Source of the DNA: JANYHY01 sp043784605
GTDB taxonomy: Bacteria; Myxococcota_A; Polyangia; Polyangiales; Polyangiaceae
Assembly (NCBI GenBank): GCA_043784605.1
Contig: JAYVYD010000114.1
Coordinates: 1 to 12,353 of the forward strand
DNA: 12,353 nt
Direction: 5' to 3'
In this document: positions 1 to 6,885 of the stretch, piece after piece
Position numbering within the stretch: position 1 is the stretch's first letter
Layout: each line of letters opens with the position of its first letter
Position numbers and translations under genes: made by a program
Notes under the pieces: model-generated
Database searches by the model: none
Seen by the model: only the letters and a program-made list of their open reading frames with translations
Told to the model about the DNA's origin: nothing

Positions 1-876
1 GAGAACGGCTCCGCGACGGGCGTACTCGCGACGACCACCCACGTGTTCCGCGCGCAAGCGACGCGCAAGCGAGTCCACCTCCGCGCGCGCCACGGCGTAT
101 TCGTCGCAGCCTCCACGATCCAAACGCCGAACGTGCTGCGTCGATCGGGTCTGCGCTCGCGAGACATCGGAGAGCACTTTCAGGCGCACCCGGGCATCGC
201 TTGCGGGGGCGTGATGAGCTCGCCCGTACACATGGAGTTCGGCGCGTCGCAAGGCGCCGAGAGCATCCACTTCCGCAAGACAGACGGCTTCAAGATCGAG
301 ACCATCTCCATGCCCCCAGAGCTTTGTGCCGCGCGCATGCCCGGCATCGGGACCGAGCTGATGGACAAGCTCGATCGTTATCCGAACGTGGGCGTGTGGG
401 CCGTGCAACTCCGCGCCGAGGCGAAAGGCACCGTACGCAAAGGGTGGGGGGGCCGTGACGTCGTCAACATGACGCTCACGAAGAACGACCTGACGCGTGC
501 TCGCAAAGCGCTCGCGCTGATGGCTCGCATGATGTTCGACCTAGGGGCGAAGGAGATTTGGCCCGGTGTCCACGGACTGCCAAGCGTGATGACCTCACCG
601 GATCAGGTCGCGTTGATCGACGACGCGCCGCTCGATCCGCGCGCGTATGGCTTCGTCGCCACGCATCTGTTCGGCGCGGCTCGCATGGGCCCCGATCCAC
701 GGAGCAGCGTCGTCGGTCTCGATTTTGCGACCCACGAGGCGAAGAACCTCTACGTCGTCGACTCTAGCGTGTTCCCCACGAACCTAGGCGTGAACCCGCA
801 ACACTCGATCATGGCGATCGCGCGATGCGCCGCCGAACGCGTCGCCGCGGGCAGCAAGCGCAGCGCGGTCGCCTGA
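1..876 (+). CDS. GMC family oxidoreductase, C-terminal part (5' end outside window)
   Basis: FAD-dependent oxidoreductase of the glucose-methanol-choline family, which typically oxidises alcohols or sterols; the substrate cannot be told. The frame is open from base 1, so only the last 291 residues are present of a family usually above 500. Near the N-terminal edge the segment ASTIQTPNVLRRSGL matches the second GMC signature (end of the FAD-binding part), followed by IGEHFQAHP. At the C-terminus ATHLFGAARMG and LYVVDSSVFPTNLGVNP are the classic GMC C-terminal motifs. In this numbering His222 and Asn265 lie where the family's active-site His and His/Asn pair occur. The pattern is closest to the bacterial cholesterol-oxidase-like and long-chain alcohol oxidase branch. 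The stop lies in a short hairpin and the next gene converges with a gap of 9 bases. Family assignment is firm; substrate and true start are unknown. Confidence 0.93.
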   Translation, partial: ENGSATGVLATTTHVFRAQATRKRVHLRARHGVFVAASTIQTPNVLRRSGLRSRDIGEHFQAHPGIACGGVMSSPVHMEFGASQGAESIHFRKTDGFKIETISMPPELCAARMPGIGTELMDKLDRYPNVGVWAVQLRAEAKGTVRKGWGGRDVVNMTLTKNDLTRARKALALMARMMFDLGAKEIWPGVHGLPSVMTSPDQVALIDDAPLDPRAYGFVATHLFGAARMGPDPRSSVVGLDFATHEAKNLYVVDSSVFPTNLGVNPQHSIMAIARCAAERVAAGSKRSAVA

Positions 877-889
877 GCGTTTCGCTCAG
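873..889. terminator. Hairpin spanning two convergent stop codons
   Basis: CTGAGCG, a TTT loop, then CGCTCAG form a perfect 7-bp stem. The TGA of the oxidoreductase (874-876) lies in one arm and the TGA of the minus-strand gene (886-888) in the other. The position between convergent genes fits a bidirectional terminator, but there is no T-tract on either side, so the role is inferred from symmetry and place only. Confidence 0.4.
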
Positions 890-1107
890 CCCAGCCGCTT
901 TCGCAGACCCGTGAGCTTCACGATGAGGGTGTGGACCATGTCGCTCGCGTGGTGCGCGGCGTCCTTGATGGCCGCCTCCACCTCGGGCTCGAGCTTGCTC
1001 CACTCGTCCTTCACATCCATCTCTCCGAGATGAATCTGTAGGCGGATCTCGTCGCGGAGCGATTGCAGGTCTGTCTTCCAGTGCCGCGTCGTTTCTTGGA
1101 TGGTCAT
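886..1107 (-). CDS. Small alpha-helical protein of unknown function (73 aa)
   Basis: I do not recognise a named family. From the ATG at 1107 the product is 73 residues, charged and predicted helical throughout. It has Trp and Leu at regular spacing (HWKTDLQSLRDEIRLQIHLG, then EWSKLEPEVEAAI), which suggests an amphipathic helix bundle or coiled coil. There is no signal peptide, membrane segment or Cys. The frame stays open upstream to 1419, but that extension is Arg/Pro/Ala-rich, looks unlike the body and overlaps the divergent dehydrogenase, so 1107 is the better start. No clear Shine-Dalgarno sequence precedes it. It converges on the oxidoreductase and diverges from the dehydrogenase. It could be a cytoplasmic structural or regulatory protein; no function is claimed. 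Confidence 0.68.
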   Translation of the reverse strand: MTIQETTRHWKTDLQSLRDEIRLQIHLGEMDVKDEWSKLEPEVEAAIKDAAHHASDMVHTLIVKLTGLRKRLG

Positions 1108-1231
1108 GATGAAACCCAACGATGCATGGGTTGCACCAAAGACTCGCCGACCGCGAAACGAGCCATCACACGCTCGCGGTGCGCAAGCCTTGCGAGGCCG
1201 CGAACGCCTCACGTGTGCTCTACTGCCACGC

Positions 1232-2086
1232 ATGACGATCGCGTTCTTCGGGATGGGCCTCTTGGGATCAAACTTCGTGCGTGCGCTCCGCAAGCGGGGT
1301 GAGGCGGTGAACGTTTGGAATCGAAGTGCGGCGAAGGCGACCGCGCTCGAGGCCGACGGAGCCAAGGCGTTCGCTGATCCGGCCGAAGCCGCACGTGGAT
1401 GCGCCCGCGTGCACCTCACGCTCTCCGACGACGCCGCCGTGGACGAAGTGCTCGAGCGCGCGCGGGGTGGCTTCGCTCCCGACGTCGTGATCGTCGATCA
1501 CACGACGACGACTGCCCGAGGCGCGGCCTTGCGCGTGAACCTGTGGCGCGAGCGAGGCGTGACCTTCGTCCACGCGCCCGTGTTCATGGGTCCGCAGAAC
1601 GCTCGCGAGTCGACGGGGCTCATGCTCACGAGTGGCGACAGAACGCTCACGGCTCCGCTCGAGCCCGCGCTCGCGGCGATGACGGGCAAGCTTGTCTACG
1701 TGGGAGAGCGCGTCGACGGCGCGGCGGCCATGAAGCTGTTGGGGAACCTTTTCTTGATGTTCCTCACGAGCGGCATGGCGGAGATGCTCGCGCTCTCCAA
1801 GGGCCTCTGCATGCCGGCGGAGCAAGCGGCGTCGCTCTTCGATCACTTCAACCCCGGCATGATGGTCCCCGCGCGGATGAAGCGAATGATCGAAGGTCAG
1901 TTCGCCGACCCGTCGTGGGAGCTGCAAATGGCCCGGAAAGATGCCCGTTTGATGATCGAAGAGGCGAACGCGGGCAACGTGCCGCTCACGATGCTCCCCG
2001 CGATCGCCGCGCGCATGGACGCCCTCATCGCGAGCGGCCACGGCGCCGACGACTGGACCGTGCTCGCGAAGGACTACATCGCTTGA
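1232..2086 (+). CDS. NAD(P)-dependent beta-hydroxyacid dehydrogenase (6PGDH/HIBADH-like)
   Basis: Reductase or dehydrogenase of the 3-hydroxyisobutyrate dehydrogenase/glyoxylate reductase superfamily, 284 residues, cytoplasmic. The N-terminal Rossmann fold starts at once (MTIAFFGMGLLG, giving G7-x-G9-xx-G12). This is why the ATG at 1232 is preferred over an open extension back to 1100 whose 44 extra residues do not resemble the family. NRS at 30-32 after the second strand resembles the NRT/NRS signature of NADPH-preferring members. VDHTTTT and HAPVFMGPQNA occupy the substrate-loop positions, and MKLLGN places the catalytic Lys at 168 and the partner Asn at 172. Oddity: the canonical DAPVSGG is altered to HAPVFMG, so the substrate may be atypical. 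The C-terminal half is all-helical (PAEQAASLFDHFNPG onward) as in the family. A LysR regulator follows by 39 bp and may be co-transcribed. Confidence 0.92.
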   Translation: MTIAFFGMGLLGSNFVRALRKRGEAVNVWNRSAAKATALEADGAKAFADPAEAARGCARVHLTLSDDAAVDEVLERARGGFAPDVVIVDHTTTTARGAALRVNLWRERGVTFVHAPVFMGPQNARESTGLMLTSGDRTLTAPLEPALAAMTGKLVYVGERVDGAAAMKLLGNLFLMFLTSGMAEMLALSKGLCMPAEQAASLFDHFNPGMMVPARMKRMIEGQFADPSWELQMARKDARLMIEEANAGNVPLTMLPAIAARMDALIASGHGADDWTVLAKDYIA

Positions 2087-2125
2087 TGCATCAATCGTCG
2101 CTCGCGCCGCCGACGCGATCGTCGC

Positions 2126-3061
2126 GTGAACTTACCGGATTGGGATAGCGTTCTCCGGCAAGCCTTGCGTCCGCTCCCATCGATCGAGAGTCTGCGTTGC
2201 TTCGTGGAGGCCGCTCGCGCGCTGCGCTTTCGTGAGGCGGCGCGGGCGGTGGGCCTCACGCCGGCCGCGTTCGGTTCGCGCATCCGCCAGCTCGAGGACG
2301 AGGTTGGCAGACCGCTCTTCGCTCGCACCACCCGCGTCGTGACGCTCACGGCCGCGGGGCTCGCGCTCCTACCCGAGGCAACCGCATGCCTCGAGGCCGC
2401 GGATCGCGCAGTGCGCGCCGCGCGAGGGGAGACGCGTCCGCAGGAAATCGAGGTGGTGCTCGGCACGCGGCACGAGCTCGGGCTCTCCTGGGTTCTCCCG
2501 CAGCTGCGCGCGCTCACCGCAGCGCTGCCGTGGCTCCAGCTCCACCTCTACTTCGGCTCGGGCCCCGACCTGCTGCTGCGCGTCCGCACGGCGGAGATCG
2601 ACTGCGCGATCACGTCGTCGCGATTCATCGATCCGCGGCTCGATGCCGTGCCGGTGCACCGAGAGGACTACGTGTTCGTCGCTTCGCGCACGCTGACGAA
2701 GCACAAACCGCTGTCGCGCGCCGAGCACGCAGAACACCACACGTTGCTCGATGCGTCCGCGGATCTCCCGCTGTTTGGCTACCTTCGTGACGCCGATGCC
2801 GCTCGTGGCATGCGCTTCGCGCGCGTCGTTCGGCTCGGCTCGATCGCCGCGATCCGACGCAGGGTGATCGAGGGCGCAGGCGTCGCCGTGCTGCCGCTCT
2901 ATCTCGTGAAGGACGACCTCGCGCGGCGCAAGCTCGTGCGCTTGCTGCCGAAGGCCGAGCCGGCGACCGACTATTTTCGCATGGTGTTCCGCGCGAGCGA
3001 CGCGCGTCGGAGCGTGTTCGTGCGCCTAGCCGAGGAGATGGCGAAGGTGCCGCTGCGCTGA
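2126..3061 (+). CDS. LysR-family transcriptional regulator (GcvA-like)
   Basis: DNA-binding regulator of 311 residues, a normal LysR length. Residues 19-78 form the winged helix-turn-helix (FREAARAVGLTPAAFGSRIR, then QLEDEVGRPLFARTTR and VTLTAAG), the standard LysR recognition region. The lead-in RPLPSIESLRCFVEAARALR is like that of GcvA-type members. The C-terminal part is the periplasmic-binding-like effector domain: ELGLSWVLPQL, IDCAITSSRF, and the typical end segment VIEGAGVAVLPLYLVKDDL. The GTG at 2126 is the first in-frame start after the dehydrogenase stop; a TTG at 2165 would also keep the helix-turn-helix. It runs in the same direction as the dehydrogenase rather than divergent, so it may form a unit with it or act on distant targets. 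Effector unknown. Confidence 0.93.
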   Translation: MNLPDWDSVLRQALRPLPSIESLRCFVEAARALRFREAARAVGLTPAAFGSRIRQLEDEVGRPLFARTTRVVTLTAAGLALLPEATACLEAADRAVRAARGETRPQEIEVVLGTRHELGLSWVLPQLRALTAALPWLQLHLYFGSGPDLLLRVRTAEIDCAITSSRFIDPRLDAVPVHREDYVFVASRTLTKHKPLSRAEHAEHHTLLDASADLPLFGYLRDADAARGMRFARVVRLGSIAAIRRRVIEGAGVAVLPLYLVKDDLARRKLVRLLPKAEPATDYFRMVFRASDARRSVFVRLAEEMAKVPLR

Positions 3062-3143
3062 TCGAGGAAGGAAGAGTTCCGGCCAAGTGTATCGAGGGCA
3101 CATACAATCGCGAACCGAAACATTGTTCGTGGATGCATCGGAC

Positions 3144-3166
3144 GTCATGCGGCTGTCATCGCGGCT
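3144..3166. repeat. Imperfect tandem repeat in the intergenic region
   Basis: GTCATGCGGCT (3144-3154) is followed directly by GTCATCGCGGCT (3155-3166), differing by one inserted base. It lies in the 220-bp gap between the LysR gene and the beta-helix lipoprotein, upstream of the TATAAT element, where a regulator could bind. No function can be shown from sequence alone. Confidence 0.35.
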
Positions 3167-3221
3167 TCGGTGAGGCGGCGCGTCGCGCGGGGCGGACGCC
3201 GTGCATTGTAATGTTTTGCCA

Positions 3222-3227
3222 TATAAT
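3222..3227 (+). promoter_or_regulatory. Candidate -10 element (TATAAT) of the beta-helix lipoprotein gene
   Basis: A perfect TATAAT lies in an AT-rich island (about 3205-3232) within otherwise GC-rich DNA, 54 bases upstream of the ATG at 3282. No good -35 hexamer is seen at 16-18 bp spacing; a TG lies 3 bases upstream, one base off the extended -10 position. Transcription would start near 3234, giving a leader of about 48 bases. Confidence 0.45.
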
Positions 3228-3281
3228 TAGATGTCGGGCATTCGCATAGTTCACACGGCTCGTTCGCCGTACGCTTGGGGG

Positions 3282-4313
3282 ATGAACCGTCTTGTCCTCC
3301 CTTCGCTTCTCCTCGCCGCATGCGCCTCCGACCCTGGGGCGCCCACCACACAGACCGACTCCGGCGCGCCTCCGCCCGACGGCTCCGTGAATCCCGCCGA
3401 CACGTCGACCGCCGGTGACGCCAACACCGTCGTCACCTCGGAGACGTGGCAGGACGGCAAGATGATCACGACGTCGGTCGTGATTCCCGCGGGCATCACC
3501 GTCACGATCGCGAAAGGGGCGAAGATCGCGTGTTCGGCCAACGTCAGCATCACCGTGCTCGGGACCCTCACGGCGAGCAGCGCGAGTCCGACGCACGCGA
3601 AGCTGATGGGCACGAAGTGGATAGGCATCATCGCCAAGGGCAAGGGCACGGTCACGCTCGACGGCGTAGACATCACGGGTGCCACAGTCGCGGCCATCGA
3701 GGACGGCTCCACCACACCCGCGATCTACGACAACGGTACGATCGACAAGAGCGGCAGCGCGTTCGGCGTAACGCTCGGGGCCGCGCTCTCGACGCATCAC
3801 GCGATCGTGACCGCACCCAACAACTACATCCGCGTCGAGGGCAGCTTCACGGCCTCGTATCTCGACTATGACGCCAACGGCATCTACTGCGTCTACACGG
3901 ACAACCTGGCCGCCAAGGTCTCCATCGAGGACTCCAAGTTCCACGGTGGCGCGAGCGGCGATCCCGACCTGCTCAACAGCTATGGCGCCGCCCTCTTTCA
4001 TGTCGCGTACACCGACATCACCGGTGCGCATTGCGGGTTTCACTTCCAGTCCGTCGACGTGCTCGAGGTCGATCACGTCACCGTGCACGGCGTCACCAAC
4101 GGAGCGGATCTGTGGGGCTCGAGCAAGAGCGGCGCACACACGATCACGAACTCCAATTTCCAGAACCTCGCCCTCGGCTTCGACGAGAAGGGCTCCAACG
4201 GTCCCATCGATGTCGTCGGCTGTTACCTCGGCGGAGGCAACAACCTGACTACCTCTGCCGTGACGATCAGCAAACCTGCTTCGATGCCCATCGCCAACGC
4301 TGGCCCTCGTTAG
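3282..4313 (+). CDS. Lipoprotein with right-handed beta-helix-like repeats
   Basis: Exported lipoprotein of 343 residues. The ATG at 3282 is preferred over an open extension to 3231 because it gives a short signal peptide with a lipobox (LLAAC, lipidated Cys14) and has a G-rich stretch just upstream. Residues about 15-48 are an Asp/Pro/Thr-rich disordered spacer. From about 50 on the protein consists of short beta repeats: VVIPAGITVTIAKGAKIAC, TVLGTLTASS, a WIGI turn, TVTLDGVDITGA, and later YLDYDANGIYC and ITNSNFQNLALGF. These resemble parallel beta-helix rungs of pectate-lyase-like surface proteins, in which each turn displays a polar N/D ladder. There are no visible polysaccharide-lyase catalytic motifs, so it may bind rather than cleave. 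The kinase gene begins 43 bp downstream on the same strand, possibly in one transcript. The fold is an inference from pattern. Confidence 0.85.
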   Translation: MNRLVLPSLLLAACASDPGAPTTQTDSGAPPPDGSVNPADTSTAGDANTVVTSETWQDGKMITTSVVIPAGITVTIAKGAKIACSANVSITVLGTLTASSASPTHAKLMGTKWIGIIAKGKGTVTLDGVDITGATVAAIEDGSTTPAIYDNGTIDKSGSAFGVTLGAALSTHHAIVTAPNNYIRVEGSFTASYLDYDANGIYCVYTDNLAAKVSIEDSKFHGGASGDPDLLNSYGAALFHVAYTDITGAHCGFHFQSVDVLEVDHVTVHGVTNGADLWGSSKSGAHTITNSNFQNLALGFDEKGSNGPIDVVGCYLGGGNNLTTSAVTISKPASMPIANAGPR

Positions 4314-4356
4314 AGTCGGGCGCTTGCGGGTGGCCCTGTCGTGATATCGTCTTACG

Positions 4357-6876
4357 ATGAAATTGCGCGCGTCTGCGGAGCATCTGACTGGGCTAACTCT
4401 CGAGTCGGTGCTGAGGAAGCGTGGACGCTTGCCGGTGCCCGCGTCCGTGGGCTACGTGCTCGAAGCGATCGACGCGCTGGCCGCGACCAACACCGTTCAT
4501 GGCAATCTTGCGCCCGCTCGCCTTTCTCTCGCGGCTCGAAGCGATGGCTCACACAGCATCAAAGTCGATACCGGCGTCACCAAGGTTGAGGCGAAGTACC
4601 GCTCGCCCGAGGCGCAGACGGGGCTCACGCTCGACGCGCGCGCGGATGTCTGGTCCCTCGGCGCGATCCTCTTCGAGCTACTCACGGCCCGCTTCAGCGC
4701 CGCGATCGCAGAGGCCGCGGATCCCAAGTCCCTGCGCACCATTCGAAGCGACGTTCCTCCGGAGCTCGAGAGCGTCGTCATGCGATGTCTGCGCACGGAG
4801 CTGGCGCTCCGCTATCCGAGCCTGCACGAGCTCCGCGAGGCATTGGCGCCGTTCGCAGAGATCGCTCCGGCCTCCAAGAAGACCACGCAGCATGGCGTCG
4901 CGCCCCCTGCCGTCTTGGAGAACAAGAACTTGGCGCCGTCGATCGCTCCCGGGGAGATCGATGCGGCGTGGGGTGACGAAGCTCCTGCGCCTGCGCAACC
5001 TGCACCTGCACCGCCGCCCGCACCGGCGGTTGTCGTCAAACCGGCGGCCGTCGTCGCACCGGCGCCTGTCGTAAGTCCGCCGCCGGCTCGCGTAGTTGCC
5101 ACAACCCCCCAGTCTCCGCGAGCGCCCGCGGCTCCTCTCACTACAGCGATCCCCGCGGTGGCTCGTCCGGCGCCACGCGCGCGCTTTGCCACGCAGATGG
5201 GCCTCGCGCCGCCTCCGCAGACGCCTCCGGCCGAGACGTACGAAGCGGGATCGATCATCGCGGACCGATACGAGTTGGTCAGCGTGCTCGGCAAGGGTGG
5301 CTTCGGACAAGTGTGGATGGCGAAGAGTCGCGCACTCGACGCTATGGTCGCGCTCAAGCTGTTCAACCGCGCGACGAGCGCGGAGCCTCACGTGGGCGCG
5401 TCGCAGCTGCTCGCAGAGGCTCGCGCCGCGGCCCAGCTGAACCACCCGGCGATCGTTCGCGTGTTCGACTTTGGAGAGACGAGTCGAGGCGATTCGTTCC
5501 TCGTCATGGAGCTGCTGCGCGGCGAGAGTCTCGAGCAAGCGCTGGAGAAGACTGGTCCACTCAAACCCACGCGTCTCGCCGCGATCATGCTGCCGATCAT
5601 CGACGCGCTGGGAACAACGCACGAGAAGGGGATCGTTCATCGCGACATCAAGCCGGCGAATCTTTTCCTCCAGCGACCGGACTCGCGACGGACGAACCCG
5701 GACATACACGCCCCGGTCTGGCTTCAGCCGAAGGTGATCGACTTTGGTCTGGTGAAGCGCCGCGAGCAGGGCAGTGCGATTCAGGACAACGCGTTCACGG
5801 GGAGCCCCGCGTATATGTCGCCAGAGCAAGCTCGCGGCGACGCCGTCGACGCGCGAACGGACATCTGGTCGCTGTCCGTCGTCATGTACGAGCTGCTGAC
5901 TGGCCGCATGCCGTTTGCCGTCACGTCGCAGTACGAGCTGCAGAAGGCGCTGGCAGAGAAGGCACCCGAACCCATCACGGAGGCGATCGAGCGCGCGCTG
6001 GTCTCCATCGTCCTGCGCGGCATGGCGAAGTCAGCGGACGAACGCTGGCCGTCGATGCACGAGCTCGGCGTTGCGCTCGCGAAGTGGGCAGACGCGAACG
6101 GCGTGAAGGTTGACGCGGCAGGCGCCTCGATCCGCGCGACGTGGCTCGATCGCGATTGGACATCGGCGCCGCAGATGAAGGTCGCTCCCGCGGCGCTGCT
6201 GGTCGTCGAAAAGGCGTCTGAATCCATAGAGGAAATCGAGGCGTTCGAAGACGCCGAGGAGCCGCTGGAGTCCGGACAAGACATCGAGGTCTCTCTCTCC
6301 TCCGTCGCGCCGCCGGCCGCGATCGCGCCCCCGGCCGTGATCGCGCCGCCCCCAGTGATCGTGGCGGTCGCCGTCGAGGCGCCAACGATCCCGACCCGCT
6401 CGCAAGCACCGACCTTCATCTCGGAGGAAGAAGAGGCCCCGGCCCCGTCACCGCCGCGACGGCGCGCGGTCGTGGGTATAGCGCTCGGTGTGTTCGTCAC
6501 GATCGTGGTCGGGATCGGAGCGATGTTCGTCTTCGGACGAAAAGATCACGGGACGAGCACGTCGACGCCGATCATCTCGAGCGCTCCTGTGCAAACCACT
6601 GCGATCGAGACTCCTCCCGTCGAGACGGCACACACGACGACGATCCGTTCGCCGCTGCCAGACCCGACCACGCTGCCCGTGGCGAGCGTGCCTCCGGCGG
6701 CGCAACCGTCTGCGACGATCGCTCAGCCGATCGTGAGGCCTGTAGCGACCGCGACCACGCCGCCCGTCGCGACCACGCCGCCCGTCGCGACCGCAAAGCC
6801 CGTCGCGACCACGAAGCCCGTCGCGACCACGAAGCCCGCCGACACGAGCAAGCGCGACAAAGAACTCGGGTTCTAA
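4357..6876 (+). CDS. Transmembrane Ser/Thr protein kinase with fused N-terminal pseudokinase C-lobe
   Basis: Eukaryote-like (Hanks-type) protein kinase, 839 residues. Residues 1-168 are a degenerate C-lobe lacking any N-lobe: HGN at 48-50 replaces HRD, VDTG at 70-73 replaces DFG, SPE at 83-85 and DVWSLG at 97-102 are kept, and the closing helices (LRYPSLHELREALAPF) are intact. An Ala/Pro/Val linker follows (about 169-300). The complete kinase spans about 303-580: G-loop GKGGFG 312-317, VALK with Lys334, HRDIKPAN 428-435, DFG 462-464, SPE 488-490, DIWSLS. It therefore looks catalytically competent. An acidic stretch (618-644), a 3x6-residue APP repeat (651-668), one membrane helix (about 704-727, preceded by RRR) and a Thr/Pro/Val tail ending in KRDKELGF follow. 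The predicted topology is kinase inside, tail in the periplasm. An in-frame TGA at 4342 excludes an upstream start. It converges with the lipoprotein operon, stops 9 bases apart. Confidence 0.94.
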   Translation: MKLRASAEHLTGLTLESVLRKRGRLPVPASVGYVLEAIDALAATNTVHGNLAPARLSLAARSDGSHSIKVDTGVTKVEAKYRSPEAQTGLTLDARADVWSLGAILFELLTARFSAAIAEAADPKSLRTIRSDVPPELESVVMRCLRTELALRYPSLHELREALAPFAEIAPASKKTTQHGVAPPAVLENKNLAPSIAPGEIDAAWGDEAPAPAQPAPAPPPAPAVVVKPAAVVAPAPVVSPPPARVVATTPQSPRAPAAPLTTAIPAVARPAPRARFATQMGLAPPPQTPPAETYEAGSIIADRYELVSVLGKGGFGQVWMAKSRALDAMVALKLFNRATSAEPHVGASQLLAEARAAAQLNHPAIVRVFDFGETSRGDSFLVMELLRGESLEQALEKTGPLKPTRLAAIMLPIIDALGTTHEKGIVHRDIKPANLFLQRPDSRRTNPDIHAPVWLQPKVIDFGLVKRREQGSAIQDNAFTGSPAYMSPEQARGDAVDARTDIWSLSVVMYELLTGRMPFAVTSQYELQKALAEKAPEPITEAIERALVSIVLRGMAKSADERWPSMHELGVALAKWADANGVKVDAAGASIRATWLDRDWTSAPQMKVAPAALLVVEKASESIEEIEAFEDAEEPLESGQDIEVSLSSVAPPAAIAPPAVIAPPPVIVAVAVEAPTIPTRSQAPTFISEEEEAPAPSPPRRRAVVGIALGVFVTIVVGIGAMFVFGRKDHGTSTSTPIISSAPVQTTAIETPPVETAHTTTIRSPLPDPTTLPVASVPPAAQPSATIAQPIVRPVATATTPPVATTPPVATAKPVATTKPVATTKPADTSKRDKELGF
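6307..6360 (+). repeat. Three 18-bp tandem units inside the kinase gene (APPxxI)
   Basis: Units 6307-6324, 6325-6342 and 6343-6360 encode APPAAI, APPAVI and APPPVI. They sit in the cytoplasmic linker between the acidic stretch and the membrane helix. Unit length is a multiple of three, so copy number could vary without breaking the frame. Confidence 0.75.
6763..6834 (+). repeat. Four 18-bp tandem units in the kinase tail (PVATxP/K)
   Basis: Near-identical units at 6763-6780, 6781-6798, 6799-6816 and 6817-6834 encode PVATTP, PVATAK, PVATTK and PVATTK. A decayed copy follows (6835-6852, PADTSK) and a partial one precedes. They form the C-terminal, predicted periplasmic stalk. The DNA-level identity (CCCGTCGCGACC in all four) points to recent expansion. 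Confidence 0.85.
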
Positions 6877-6885
6877 CTCGCTCGC

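Noticed and set aside
1100..1231. N-terminal extension of the dehydrogenase to an upstream start.
   Set aside because: The extra 44 residues are unlike the family, whose Rossmann strand normally begins within the first few residues, exactly as from the ATG at 1232.
1268..2041. A 257-codon minus-strand frame opposite the dehydrogenase.
   Set aside because: His/Arg/Glu-rich shadow without motifs; the plus-strand Rossmann enzyme is clear.
3156..4139. A 327-codon minus-strand frame opposite the beta-helix lipoprotein.
   Set aside because: The composition is Arg/Gly/Asp/Val shadow sequence with no motif; the plus-strand gene has signal peptide, lipobox and beta repeats.
4678..5829. A 383-codon minus-strand frame opposite the kinase.
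   Set aside because: Arg-rich shadow of the kinase; no domain, and the plus strand carries unmistakable kinase motifs.
6307..6852. CRISPR-like array suggested by regular repeats.
   Set aside because: The repeats are head-to-tail without spacers, in frame with the kinase, and encode Pro/Ala/Thr units.
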